Shown here: in pieces, positions 6,275-13,859 of the stretch | How the letters are laid out: every line of letters begins with the position of its first letter | Position numbering within the stretch: position 1 is the stretch's first letter | Notes under the pieces: model-generated | Database searches by the model: none | Seen by the model: only the letters and a program-made list of their open reading frames with translations | Told to the model about the DNA's origin: nothing | Translations under genes and position numbers: made by a program | IMG/VR virus record: IMGVR_UViG_3300017770_000036 | Location: 1-42,098 of that record | Source: a virus | DNA: 42,098 bases | Strand: one strand, 5' to 3'

Positions 6275-6405
6275 CAGATCCAACAGAAATTAAAGACGTG
6301 CCCTGCAGTTGCTGTGGCACATTTGTATCGGAAGACGATTTACAAAATACAGACCACGACTGGGGTGTGTGTTACGAATGCGAAAAAGAACTAGAGAAAT
6401 TATGA
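6271..6405 (+). CDS. Zinc-ribbon-like microprotein, 44 aa
   Basis: A 44-residue frame (MTDPTEIKDVPCSCCGTFVS) linked by ATGA to both neighbours. Cysteines C12, C14 and C15 are separated by about 18 residues from C34 and C37 (CYEC), the layout of a small zinc ribbon. The rest is acidic. Small zinc ribbons often bind nucleic acid or protein partners; the exact role cannot be read from the sequence. Confidence 0.6.
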   Translation: MTDPTEIKDVPCSCCGTFVSEDDLQNTDHDWGVCYECEKELEKL

Positions 6406-6575
6406 CAATTAAGGAATACGACAATTTTATCAAGCAGATGAACGAGCTGCGTAGAGAACTAGTATCTATTGTAGATATGTATCAACAAATCACAGGAGAA
6501 TATGTCAACCCTGATGACGTATGTTTATTAGATATGATAGATGAATTAAAAACTAAATTTAAAAAGATAGCGTAA
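6402..6575 (+). CDS. Hypothetical helical protein, 57 aa
   Basis: I start this gene at ATG 6402, which overlaps the previous stop, rather than at in-frame starts farther upstream that would run through the zinc-ribbon gene. The 57-residue product (MTIKEYDNFIKQMNELRREL) is mainly helical and acidic. Its stop overlaps the next ATG as TAATG. No family recognised. Confidence 0.6.
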   Translation: MTIKEYDNFIKQMNELRRELVSIVDMYQQITGEYVNPDDVCLLDMIDELKTKFKKIA

Positions 6576-6676
6576 TGGAAGGAATAGACATTGGAATTAT
6601 GATAGCATCAGTGCTAACAATTTTATTTGTAAGCTGGGTTCATAAAGACAGACCAGAAGATAACTATGATAATTAG
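6575..6676 (+). CDS. Single-pass membrane microprotein, 33 aa
   Basis: A 33-residue frame (MEGIDIGIMIASVLTILFVS) with one hydrophobic helix at about residues 5-21 and a charged tail WVHKDRPEDNYDN. Its ATG overlaps the preceding stop (TAATG), and it overlaps the radical SAM gene by 11 bases. Coupling to both sides supports translation. No function is known. Confidence 0.5.
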   Translation: MEGIDIGIMIASVLTILFVSWVHKDRPEDNYDN

Positions 6677-7523
6677 AAACGTTAAAAGAAAATCCATGGT
6701 CATTCGACCAAGTGGTAGGTCAACAGACTATATCACTCCGTCATTTGGCCATGGTTGTTTATATAACTGTTCATACTGTTATATGAAGCGTAATAAAGTA
6801 AAAGGCTTAGACATAGCAAATAACCATCGTGAAATACTTGAACATGTGTTAATACATAGTAGGTTTGCAGACGCAGAAAAGCCAAATCAAACACATCCTG
6901 TGTACACTACATATGATATTAGTTGCAACGAAGACTTTGCTCTTCACGCAAAATATCATCAGTGGCAAGATATATTTAAATTCTTTGTAGACCAACCAGG
7001 CCTTATGGGCTCGTTTGCTACAAAGTATGTAAACCCTAAACTACTTGACTTTAATCCTAAAGGTAAAATCAGAATAAGGTTTAGTCTAATGCCACAAAGA
7101 TTAGCAAACATACACGAACCAGGAACATCTAAAATACTTGATCGTATAAAAGCTATTAATCCTTTTATAGAAGCAGGGTATGATGTTCATGTAAACTTTA
7201 GCCCAGTAATATTATATAGAAATTGGGAAAAAGATTACTCAGAATTGTTTGATATGCTTAATGATTATGTAGACTACAAAAATCAAGTGTATGCAGAAGT
7301 TATATTTCTGACACATAACGAAGGTAGGCACGAACATAATCTTAAAGACAATCCTAAAGCAGAGCAACAGCTTTGGGTTCCACATCTGCAAGAAACAAAA
7401 ACATCACAATATGGTGGTAAAAACTTAAGGTATGAAAGAAAATTAAAAGCAAAATACATTAAACGATTTAAAGAGATACATGGCTCTATAATTCCATGGA
7501 ACAAGATAAGATATATCTTTTAA
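6666..7523 (+). CDS. splB: Spore photoproduct lyase-family radical SAM enzyme
   Basis: A 285-residue radical SAM protein. The [4Fe-4S] site is C31-x3-C35-x2-C38 in GCLYNCSYCYMKR, with tyrosines at 37 and 39 as in spore photoproduct lyases. From memory of the family, C87 in DISCNEDFALH lines up with the lyase cysteine that donates hydrogen. Further matches are RIRFSLMPQR followed by EPGTS, and the GYDVHVNFSPVILY block. Known enzymes split 5-thyminyl-5,6-dihydrothymine in UV-damaged spore DNA. Marine Bacteroidetes do not make spores, so here it probably repairs phage or host thymine lesions; that use is inference. It lacks the N-terminal extension of the roughly 340-residue bacterial enzymes. 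Confidence 0.88.
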   Translation: MIIRNVKRKSMVIRPSGRSTDYITPSFGHGCLYNCSYCYMKRNKVKGLDIANNHREILEHVLIHSRFADAEKPNQTHPVYTTYDISCNEDFALHAKYHQWQDIFKFFVDQPGLMGSFATKYVNPKLLDFNPKGKIRIRFSLMPQRLANIHEPGTSKILDRIKAINPFIEAGYDVHVNFSPVILYRNWEKDYSELFDMLNDYVDYKNQVYAEVIFLTHNEGRHEHNLKDNPKAEQQLWVPHLQETKTSQYGGKNLRYERKLKAKYIKRFKEIHGSIIPWNKIRYIF

Positions 7524-7705
7524 ATCCGTCACAAATGACAGTAACAGTTTGGTTAAGGGAAGAAATTGTGCTAAATTGGGCACATTACAAAAACGACCTG
7601 CAAAGAATATTTCACATGACTACAAGAGAGCCAGGCGATCTTGATATGGTCCAAGTAAATATAACATTAGAAGAGTATAAACAAATTAAATCACACTTAT
7701 TATGA
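7496..7705 (+). CDS. Hypothetical 69-aa protein
   Basis: A 69-residue protein (MEQDKIYLLNPSQMTVTVWL) starting 28 bases before the end of the lyase gene and overlapping the next ATG by ATGA. It has two Trp residues and a helix at the C-terminus. The overlap with the lyase gene suggests co-translation and perhaps a linked role, but no motif is visible. Confidence 0.6.
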   Translation: MEQDKIYLLNPSQMTVTVWLREEIVLNWAHYKNDLQRIFHMTTREPGDLDMVQVNITLEEYKQIKSHLL

Positions 7706-7989
7706 AAAAAGGGTATCACGATTATGTTCCACACATAGAGGTTGAAAAAAAAGCACCTAAAAAATACAAGAGCGGATCAAGCTCGTTAACAATTCTTAGT
7801 ACAATACCTAAAAAACCTGTAGGCTATTTAATGCATATGGGTAGTATTGTGCAGACAACAGACGAAAAAGGCAATATTAATGTTGACAGTTTTGTCTTAC
7901 AGTTTGGAACACAGGCACCAAAGCCTGGGCCAAATAAAGTACATATTAATCCTGCAACAGCTCACGCATCAAGATTACTTGATAAGTGA
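7702..7989 (+). CDS. Hypothetical 95-aa protein
   Basis: A 95-residue basic protein (MKKGYHDYVPHIEVEKKAPK) with a low-complexity Lys/Ser N-terminus and a beta-rich C-terminal half ending HASRLLDK. It overlaps both neighbours by four bases. No recognisable domain. Confidence 0.6.
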   Translation: MKKGYHDYVPHIEVEKKAPKKYKSGSSSLTILSTIPKKPVGYLMHMGSIVQTTDEKGNINVDSFVLQFGTQAPKPGPNKVHINPATAHASRLLDK

Positions 7990-8273
7990 AAGAACGCAAA
8001 ACTCTATGGTGGTGTAAATATAAAATAAGGGTTTGGAAAGAAGTTTACTCTAATAAAACTAAATCCACTAAACTTTCACATTTACATAGAGATTATAACG
8101 TAGAGGGATTTTTAAAAGGTAATTGTCCTAACGACCTTACCGACACAAAAATAAACTCTAGAGCTATGAGTAAACACATAGAAAAATATAAAGGAAAGTA
8201 TTCCTGCAAAGTAGAAATTGTAGGAGAAATAGAACGGCTTTCATCTCATGGCCGAACAACTTATGAGATATAA
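7986..8273 (+). CDS. Hypothetical basic protein with GTG start
   Basis: A 95-residue protein beginning with GTG at 7986, overlapping the previous TGA (GTGA). No ATG is available at a comparable position, and the arrangement copies the ATGA junctions around it. The N-terminus is rich in Trp, Lys and Arg (KERKTLWWCKYKIRVWKEVY); the rest is basic and polar. Possibly nucleic-acid binding, but unproven. Confidence 0.6.
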   Translation: MKERKTLWWCKYKIRVWKEVYSNKTKSTKLSHLHRDYNVEGFLKGNCPNDLTDTKINSRAMSKHIEKYKGKYSCKVEIVGEIERLSSHGRTTYEI

Positions 8274-8296
8274 CCAAATCAATTAATAACACGCGT

Positions 8297-9223
8297 ATGA
8301 AAAACTCACAGTTAAAAGAAATCGGATTAGATTTCACAGTATCAAAAAGACCATTGTACAGAATAGACGAAAGTTTAGTTGTTGATGGTCACGGAGGACT
8401 AGAAGTAGAAAAGGAGTTTAAAGAAACTCAATGGTTCTCTACGGTAAACGACTCAACCCTAGAAGATCTAGGTGTTGTAGGTAAGCAGTATACCGTTACA
8501 CAAAACGAACAGATTATGGAAACATTACAAGAGATAGCCAAAGAAAATGGCTACACTATCAGCCACTCAGGGCCACTTAACGGAGGCAAACAGTGCTTTG
8601 CACAGCTTAGGCTTAACGAATCTAAAATCGTTGGGCCAGACGAGCTTATAAAGTATGTAGTTGCAACGTGGGGTCACGATGGCAAACACGGAGTTAGAAT
8701 AGGATATGGTAACAGAGTAGTTAGTTGCTCTAATCAATTCTATCAATTCCACAATAAAGCTCAATACAAGCTTAGACACAACTCAACTATTGAGGAGTCT
8801 TTAAGAGCTATACCATTAATCATGAACGAATACAAAGATTTCGAAGATGATATGTATAGAAAGTTTGAAGAGTGGACTAAAGTACCTATCTGGACTGACA
8901 GAAAGATTATGGACTTTAGAAACGGTTTATGGAAAGACTTGTTAGACATAGACAAGAAGCTATCTATAGAAGAAGCTAGAGAGAAATACTCTACACGCAA
9001 ATGGAATGCTGCAATGGATTTACAGCAGTCTATTAACACAGAAATGCAAGTCCATGGTGATACACTTTGGGGTTTATTTAACGGTGTTACACACTTTGTA
9101 AACCACAAGAAATCTGTACCTAACAGACCTTTTGGTAGAGATGAATCACTTATTGTAGGTGGAGGTGCAAGAATTGCAAACAAAGCCTATAAGATGATAG
9201 ACGCATTTGCTGAAACACTTTAA
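8297..9223 (+). CDS. DUF932 / phage-plasmid-like protein
   Basis: A 308-residue protein matching the DUF932 family of phage and plasmid proteins by length and pattern: the N-terminal ETQWFSTVNDSTLEDLGVVG region, the central WGHDGKHGVRIGYGNRVV block with a following VSCSNQF, and the C-terminal VTHFVNHKK segment. Members are common in phages, and their biochemical role is not settled. It is the last gene before a strong intrinsic terminator at 9230-9252, so it closes the first plus-strand unit. Confidence 0.8.
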   Translation: MKNSQLKEIGLDFTVSKRPLYRIDESLVVDGHGGLEVEKEFKETQWFSTVNDSTLEDLGVVGKQYTVTQNEQIMETLQEIAKENGYTISHSGPLNGGKQCFAQLRLNESKIVGPDELIKYVVATWGHDGKHGVRIGYGNRVVSCSNQFYQFHNKAQYKLRHNSTIEESLRAIPLIMNEYKDFEDDMYRKFEEWTKVPIWTDRKIMDFRNGLWKDLLDIDKKLSIEEAREKYSTRKWNAAMDLQQSINTEMQVHGDTLWGLFNGVTHFVNHKKSVPNRPFGRDESLIVGGGARIANKAYKMIDAFAETL

Positions 9224-9229
9224 TTAACA

Positions 9230-9252
9230 GGGGGGCTTCGGCCTCCCTTTTT
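9230..9252 (+). terminator. Intrinsic terminator with UUCG loop
   Basis: GGGGGGC (9230-9236) pairs with GCCTCCC (9241-9247) around a TTCG tetraloop, followed by TTTTT (9248-9252). One of the seven pairs is G-U. It lies just after the DUF932 stop codon and 24 bases before ATG 9276. Confidence 0.9.
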
Positions 9253-9275
9253 AACCTTTAACTAAAACTAATACT

Positions 9276-9494
9276 ATGGGAAACATGAGTTACTGCAGGT
9301 TTGAAAATACATTAGCTGACTTGCAAGATTGCCACAGTGCATTAAATCGTATTTATGATGAAGTAAATGAAATGTCTAAATACGAAAAGAATGCAGTAGT
9401 AGATCTTGTTGATTTATGTAAAATAATATCACACGAGTGGGCTGTAGATGAAATCGAAGAAATAATTAAAGACACAGAAAATAATGGAGAATAA
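9276..9494 (+). CDS. Conserved small phage protein (GNMSYCRFENT type)
   Basis: A 72-residue acidic protein opening MGNMSYCRFENTLADLQDC. I recognise this start as one shared by many small uncharacterised proteins in phages of different hosts, so it is a real conserved gene, but I know no function. The remainder is helical and acidic (DEIEEIIKDTENNGE). It is the first gene after the terminator at 9230-9252, and it overlaps the next by 11 bases. Confidence 0.75.
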   Translation: MGNMSYCRFENTLADLQDCHSALNRIYDEVNEMSKYEKNAVVDLVDLCKIISHEWAVDEIEEIIKDTENNGE

Positions 9495-9669
9495 AATAAC
9501 GTACTTAAAAGAACAGCCTTTTGCTCAACAAACTGTGGAGCGATTAGACTGGCACGATGGCGGAGACGGCATTGAATATGAAGAGTGGATAGATCCACAA
9601 ACAAAACAAATATGGATAGTACCAATAGAAATTAAAAGAGACTTTGATGGAGCATACAAAAAAGACTAA
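9484..9669 (+). CDS. Hypothetical acidic protein, 61 aa
   Basis: A 61-residue acidic protein (MENKITYLKEQPFAQQTVER) with several Trp and Gly-Asp turns (LDWHDGGDGIEYEEWIDP). It overlaps the GNMSYCRF-type gene by 11 bases and is followed one base later by the next start. No family recognised. Confidence 0.6.
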   Translation: MENKITYLKEQPFAQQTVERLDWHDGGDGIEYEEWIDPQTKQIWIVPIEIKRDFDGAYKKD

Positions 9670-9670
9670 T

Positions 9671-10174
9671 ATGAGCAACGTAATAACAGAAAGAATAGCA
9701 GAGTACGACTATAGCGAGTTTGTACAACTTGAAGCTAAACATTATTTAAAAAATCCTGATGATTTTATAGATAGATATGAGTTTTATAAACTTAGAGGAG
9801 AAAAAGTCAATAGAGTTGGCGACTTAAAGGAGTCAGAAGTTACAGAAGAAATAATAGATGATGTAATTTGGCGTGACGAACATTTGTCTGGCGATGCCTG
9901 GGAGCAATTTGAGGATCACATGACTTACTTTGATAAATACTCAGGGGAAACATTTTCTGTTATTGGAACTAACTTAGGTTGGCGAAACAGAACACATCAA
10001 ATGGATGTTGAGGTAACAGACGGTATGGACTTATTTAAAGCCATAGAAGTTAACACTGATTTTAATGTAAGATTCTGGAGAGACTCTAATGACAAACCTG
10101 GCGTTTACCACGCAAGCATGTCACATCACGACTCACCTATGGGAGAGCATTATGAATTTTCACTAAAACAATAA
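9671..10174 (+). CDS. Hypothetical acidic protein, 167 aa
   Basis: I start this gene at ATG 9671, one base after the previous stop, instead of the in-frame ATG at 9644 that would overlap the previous gene by 26 bases. The 167-residue product (MSNVITERIAEYDYSEFVQL) is very acidic with several Trp and His residues, including the C-terminal HASMSHHDSPMGEHYEF. No known domain recognised. Confidence 0.65.
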   Translation: MSNVITERIAEYDYSEFVQLEAKHYLKNPDDFIDRYEFYKLRGEKVNRVGDLKESEVTEEIIDDVIWRDEHLSGDAWEQFEDHMTYFDKYSGETFSVIGTNLGWRNRTHQMDVEVTDGMDLFKAIEVNTDFNVRFWRDSNDKPGVYHASMSHHDSPMGEHYEFSLKQ

Positions 10175-10176
10175 CT

Positions 10177-10356
10177 ATGAACAAACAAACTGTAGACGAT
10201 GCTATAGGCTATCTTTCATTTAGAATGGAAGAACTAAAGCAAGACGACCAATTTTATCTTGATATAGTTTTACAATATATAGATAATATTGAACATAAAA
10301 ATAAAGAGTTAGAAGACCAAGTTTATTATTTAAGTACTAAATCCTTAAAAGTATGA
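10177..10356 (+). CDS. Hypothetical helical protein, 59 aa
   Basis: A 59-residue frame (MNKQTVDDAIGYLSFRMEEL) that begins three bases after the previous gene, and its stop overlaps the next ATG (ATGA). The sequence is nearly all amphipathic helix (HKNKELEDQVYYLSTKS), consistent with a small coiled coil. No function is known. Confidence 0.55.
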   Translation: MNKQTVDDAIGYLSFRMEELKQDDQFYLDIVLQYIDNIEHKNKELEDQVYYLSTKSLKV

Positions 10357-10514
10357 AAAACTACAAATTGATTTACATTCCACACGGACATGAAAATGCA
10401 GAAGATCCATCTGATTATCAGCAATGGATAGACATAAAAGCAGAGTGCATAGATGAAGCTATAGAAGATGCTGAAAGATATGGACAAATGGTTAATTTAT
10501 TTGAAGACAATTAA
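10353..10514 (+). CDS. Hypothetical acidic protein, 53 aa
   Basis: A 53-residue frame (MKNYKLIYIPHGHENAEDPS) coupled by ATGA to the previous gene. A beta strand with a His-rich turn is followed by an acidic helix (AECIDEAIEDAERYGQMV). No family recognised; support comes from spacing, coupling and plausible protein-like composition. Confidence 0.55.
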   Translation: MKNYKLIYIPHGHENAEDPSDYQQWIDIKAECIDEAIEDAERYGQMVNLFEDN

Positions 10515-10515
10515 T

Positions 10516-10752
10516 ATGATAGGAAAAATGTTTAAACCAAAAGATAAGATTGTAATACTTGACAGTGAAACATCAAGTGTTGTAATATTAGAAAACATTC
10601 CTAAACAGGAAGCTATAAATAATCATTACGATGGCGATTGGGAGCTTTGGCTTTATGATCTATCTAAAGATAGAGATGATATGCCAAACATACTAAATTG
10701 TAATTGGCAGTGGATTACAGGTAAAAACGCAATAGAAACAATTAAACTTTAA
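10516..10752 (+). CDS. Hypothetical 78-aa protein
   Basis: I choose ATG 10516, one base after the previous stop, over an in-frame start at 10468 that lies within the preceding gene. The 78-residue product (MIGKMFKPKDKIVILDSETS) looks like a small beta barrel, with three Trp residues in the second half. No motif recognised. Confidence 0.6.
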   Translation: MIGKMFKPKDKIVILDSETSSVVILENIPKQEAINNHYDGDWELWLYDLSKDRDDMPNILNCNWQWITGKNAIETIKL

Positions 10753-10755
10753 ACT

Positions 10756-11097
10756 ATGGGAGCAGAATCTTTTGAAATTCTATCAGTAGGTAGATTTAAA
10801 ACAGCAGGCGAGGCTTATTCGCATGAATGCGCAGAAGCAGAGTATGAATGTGGACACGACCCTTACAATGGTACAATTAGTACGACAGACGGGTGTTATA
10901 GAAGAACAGGTTTTCCAAGATACGGAACCAGAAAATTTGATGGTTGGATTGGAAAAGAAATAGATGAAATGGACAAACGAGATTGTCGATTTATAGAGCT
11001 CGAAGGAGCTGCATTAAAAAAAGCAAAAGAAAGGTACGGATATAAAGGTAAGAAAGGTATTAAAGCTTTCTACTTTTATGGATGGGCTGCATGTTAA
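10756..11097 (+). CDS. Conserved hypothetical phage protein, 113 aa
   Basis: A 113-residue protein (MGAESFEILSVGRFKTAGEA). The pattern of an Ala/Glu-rich N-terminal helix, YECGHDPYNGTISTTDG and a C-terminal Lys-Gly end with FYFYGWA resembles conserved uncharacterised proteins that I recall from other phages. Cysteines at several sites could bind metal, but no established motif is present. A 19-base AT-rich leader separates it from the next gene. Confidence 0.65.
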   Translation: MGAESFEILSVGRFKTAGEAYSHECAEAEYECGHDPYNGTISTTDGCYRRTGFPRYGTRKFDGWIGKEIDEMDKRDCRFIELEGAALKKAKERYGYKGKKGIKAFYFYGWAAC

Positions 11098-11116
11098 ATT
11101 AAATAAATAAATAATT

Positions 11117-11575
11117 ATGGAAAAAGAGAAAAACGATTTACCAATCCAATGGACTTTTGGAGAGGGTAAAGACACCACGTCAAGAAGTAAAGAACATCAA
11201 GAGTTTTTGATTGAACAGTACAATCGAAACAGACCCGTTGATCAACAAGTTAGAGATATGGGTGAGCTTAATAGAGCTTTACTAAATACAGAAATAAAAT
11301 ATATTGGTAGAACTGTAACGCTTAGTGAAAGACGTGTATATCATAAGTATGGTGAAATTGTAATTAGCATACCTAAAGATATACCGCAAGATGATGTTCA
11401 TCAATGGCTTTTAGATAACGAGGCTACATGGGAAAAAGATCTTGATAAAGCATTAGCAAAAGCTGATTATGAATTTGGTTTTGGTCTTGACGAACATAGA
11501 TATATGTGCGAAGATGACCAACCAACAGAGTCAAGATATGATATTAACGGAGAAAAATATGGAGGGCACTTATAA
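11117..11575 (+). CDS. Hypothetical acidic protein, 152 aa
   Basis: A 152-residue acidic protein (MEKEKNDLPIQWTFGEGKDT). Residues 50-80 include a probable beta hairpin (KYIGRTVTLSERRVYHKYG), followed by a helix with DDVHQWLLDNEATWEKDL and an acidic end. No family recognised. The stop overlaps the next start as TAATG. Confidence 0.65.
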   Translation: MEKEKNDLPIQWTFGEGKDTTSRSKEHQEFLIEQYNRNRPVDQQVRDMGELNRALLNTEIKYIGRTVTLSERRVYHKYGEIVISIPKDIPQDDVHQWLLDNEATWEKDLDKALAKADYEFGFGLDEHRYMCEDDQPTESRYDINGEKYGGHL

Positions 11576-11787
11576 TGACTAAAGAAGAAATGTTAGAAAA
11601 GCAAAATGTTATTTATACAATTGCATTAGATAAAATCTGGGACCATCTTACTGCCGAAGAGCAAGATGACAAAGAGTGGATATGGATTGAGATGGAACAT
11701 GAACTAAACAGATTGCAAAATGAAAACACAGGAAGAGTACTTAAACGGTTATTCGATCAGTGGGGAGACGATAATAGGAAAGATTAA
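11575..11787 (+). CDS. Hypothetical acidic protein, 70 aa
   Basis: A 70-residue acidic helical protein (MTKEEMLEKQNVIYTIALDK) with several Trp residues in the middle. It is coupled to the gene before it (TAATG). The next gene has an in-frame ATG inside this one, but I place that start at 11798, after this stop. Function unknown. Confidence 0.6.
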   Translation: MTKEEMLEKQNVIYTIALDKIWDHLTAEEQDDKEWIWIEMEHELNRLQNENTGRVLKRLFDQWGDDNRKD

Positions 11788-11797
11788 TACTGACAAA

Positions 11798-12220
11798 ATG
11801 AACAAGGTCTATAGTGATGCTGTAGACTTTGTTTCTAACCTTGTCGGTGTAGATCCTATTGAAATGATGAAAAAGAATAGGCGTAGAGATTTAGCTACAG
11901 GCCGTCACGCATTAGCATACTATATGAGAAAGCATACGCATTTAGGCTTTCAACGTATAGGCGACTTAATGGGTGGTAGACATCATGCAACTATATTACA
12001 TAGCTGCAAGCTAATAGAAGAGTCTGCGCCTTACAATGCTTACATAAGAACTGTAAAAGAATCTATAGACGCTTTATGTATAGCACAGAATAGAACTCTT
12101 CGTCAAGAAATATTGCGATGCCTTAAAGTGTACACTTCGGATAACACTAGAGCAGAGGCAATAATAAGAATTATTAACCAATATGTTAAACCAAATCAAT
12201 TAGAAAATGAGAGACACTAG
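11798..12220 (+). CDS. DnaA domain IV-like DNA-binding protein
   Basis: A 140-residue protein from ATG 11798, ten bases after the previous stop; an earlier in-frame ATG at 11720 would overlap that gene by 68 bases. Residues about 28-75 resemble the DNA-binding domain IV of DnaA: a helix with YYMRKHTHLGFQRIG, then LMGGRHHATILHSCKLIEE, which matches the DnaA signature around G-R-D-H-[ST]-T-V-x-H. The Asp of that signature is His here. It lacks the AAA+ part, so it cannot act as a full initiator. It may bind DnaA boxes in host or phage DNA; that is inference. Confidence 0.7.
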   Translation: MNKVYSDAVDFVSNLVGVDPIEMMKKNRRRDLATGRHALAYYMRKHTHLGFQRIGDLMGGRHHATILHSCKLIEESAPYNAYIRTVKESIDALCIAQNRTLRQEILRCLKVYTSDNTRAEAIIRIINQYVKPNQLENERH

Positions 12221-12494
12221 TTTAATGGCTTTTGTAGAGCTTATGGAAAGCGGAAAGCTACAGAAAATGGAGAAATTAGTATTACAAGCTTTTGCAGACT
12301 TAGGAGGCAAGGCTACTAATTATCAAATATCAGAACATTTAAAGCTACCTATAAACCAAATCACAGGTAGAACAAATTCTTTAGTAAAAAAGAATACAAT
12401 TTACGCTTACGATAGGGTAAAGAATAAAGCAACTGGTAAGCTTAACTGGGAGTTTAGAATTTACCCTGATTTATTTAATTCAATTAATAACTAA
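12207..12494 (+). CDS. Winged-helix DNA-binding protein
   Basis: A 95-residue protein with a winged-helix layout: a helix at MEKLVLQAFADLGG, a helix-turn-helix at TNYQISEHLKLPINQITGRT, the recognition-helix continuation NSLVKKNTIYAY, and a wing ending WEFRIYP. Such proteins usually bind DNA as transcription regulators. It overlaps the DnaA-like gene by 14 bases, so the two DNA-binding proteins are likely made together. It could control the early-to-middle switch; the target is unknown. Confidence 0.7.
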   Translation: MRDTSLMAFVELMESGKLQKMEKLVLQAFADLGGKATNYQISEHLKLPINQITGRTNSLVKKNTIYAYDRVKNKATGKLNWEFRIYPDLFNSINN

Positions 12495-12505
12495 AACTAA
12501 AAACT

Positions 12506-13228
12506 ATGCCAAATCATTGTAGTAATTACCTGACAGTATCAGGTAAAAAAGAAGACATGAAAAAGTTTTACGACAGCCTATCAGTGATGCCTGAGAAGGA
12601 CGCTTCTGATAGTTATGACGAAGAAGGTAGAGTCTTTGACTTTAACGACTTTATCTTTAGACCTAAGAGCTTAGATATAACATCTGGCTCTGGCGTAAAA
12701 AGAGGTTTAGAAGTCTTAGAAGGTAAAGCCAATATGGGTCCTGGAGGAGACTATCCTAATCTTACAGAAAAAGATCTTGAAGAAGCTAAAATCTACAAAA
12801 GCAATGTAGAAAAATATGGCTTTGGAGATTGGTATGAATGGTCTTATCATTATTGGGGAACTAAGTGGAATGCTTATGACGGTTATATAAGTAATGTAGA
12901 ACCTGAATCATTTCAAGTTAGCTTTACTACAGCTTGGTCACCACCAACACCTGTAATAATGGCAATGTGCGAAAAGTTTCCTGAGCTATACATAGAAATG
13001 GAATACCAAGAAGAAGGTATGGGCTTCGCAGGAACTATGGGTTCTGATCCTGACAGCGAGTTTTATGACCACGAAGGTGAGCTAATATACTTAAGCGAAT
13101 GCTGTAACGAAGATGTAAACAGCGACAGTCACGAAGAGTGGTGTGAAGAAAACGATAAAGAAACCTGGGAAACCTGCCCCAAATGTAAGCAGGAATGTGA
13201 ATCAATAACTGAAATTAAATACAACTAA
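12506..13228 (+). CDS. YubB/DUF1281-type protein with C-terminal zinc ribbon
   Basis: A 240-residue protein. It begins MPNHCSNYLTVSG and contains YEWSYHYWGTKWNAYD and the TTAWSPP segment, both typical of the YubB (DUF1281, Api92-like) family, which adopts a ferredoxin-like fold and is found in plasmids and phages without a known biochemical role. The C-terminal 40 residues add CC, C, and CPKCKQEC cysteine pairs consistent with a small zinc-binding tail. The region between is acidic. Confidence 0.8.
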   Translation: MPNHCSNYLTVSGKKEDMKKFYDSLSVMPEKDASDSYDEEGRVFDFNDFIFRPKSLDITSGSGVKRGLEVLEGKANMGPGGDYPNLTEKDLEEAKIYKSNVEKYGFGDWYEWSYHYWGTKWNAYDGYISNVEPESFQVSFTTAWSPPTPVIMAMCEKFPELYIEMEYQEEGMGFAGTMGSDPDSEFYDHEGELIYLSECCNEDVNSDSHEEWCEENDKETWETCPKCKQECESITEIKYN

Positions 13229-13229
13229 T

Positions 13230-13451
13230 ATGAAGCAGTTTAATTTAAACAGACTTATGATGTCTTGTTGTGTAGATATAGACAACGAGTATTATGAAGA
13301 ACTTATGGATTATCTACTTGAAACAGATGTAGATTTAAACACATTAAATATAGATGATCTTGTAGTTAATGGTATTCAATTTCTTGACAAAGAAGATGCT
13401 GAAGATTATTACATATTAAAAGAAACCGAAGACGGATGCTGGTGCATCTAA
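13230..13451 (+). CDS. Very acidic hypothetical protein, 73 aa
   Basis: A 73-residue protein (MKQFNLNRLMMSCCVDIDNE) starting two bases after the previous stop. It is extremely rich in Asp and Glu, with vicinal Cys at positions 13-14 and a Cys-Trp-Cys end. The composition recalls DNA mimics and small phage inhibitors, but that is speculation. No family recognised. Confidence 0.6.
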   Translation: MKQFNLNRLMMSCCVDIDNEYYEELMDYLLETDVDLNTLNIDDLVVNGIQFLDKEDAEDYYILKETEDGCWCI

Positions 13452-13475
13452 TTATTAATTAAAAACCAAAATCAA

Positions 13476-13859
13476 ATGAACAAACAAATCAAATTTGCAA
13501 AAGGAATTGTTAATCCTATAATGGATAAAAACAATAACGCTGGCATTGACATATTGTTAACACCAGAAGACATAAAAAACTTTTCTACACCGAAAGGTTA
13601 TGTGCCTGTATCTATAAGAATAGACGAGAAAGGTAAATACTATGCGTATAGATCAAACCATAGAATTGCACCACTTGCAACTGACTTAGTAGATGATGTA
13701 TATGACCTTGCTCGTATTGCAGTAGAAGAAGTACCGCATCAAGATTTAGATGCTGTATCTGAAGCCTTGCATATGGAAGAGTATAAACAAGGTAAAAAAG
13801 AAACCGTACATATTAATGAAGTAATAAATAAAGTAAACGAAGAATGGAAATCACGATAA
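13476..13859 (+). CDS. Hypothetical 127-aa protein
   Basis: A 127-residue protein (MNKQIKFAKGIVNPIMDKNN) with a mixed N-terminal half and an acidic helical C-terminal half. A 24-base AT-rich leader precedes it. It overlaps the next gene by 16 bases. No catalytic motif or family recognised. Confidence 0.65.
   Translation: MNKQIKFAKGIVNPIMDKNNNAGIDILLTPEDIKNFSTPKGYVPVSIRIDEKGKYYAYRSNHRIAPLATDLVDDVYDLARIAVEEVPHQDLDAVSEALHMEEYKQGKKETVHINEVINKVNEEWKSR

Noticed and set aside
6309-6401. Upstream extension of the gene at 6402-6575 from an ATG at 6309.
   Set aside because: It lies in another frame over the zinc-ribbon gene (6271-6405), which has better composition and ATGA links on both sides.
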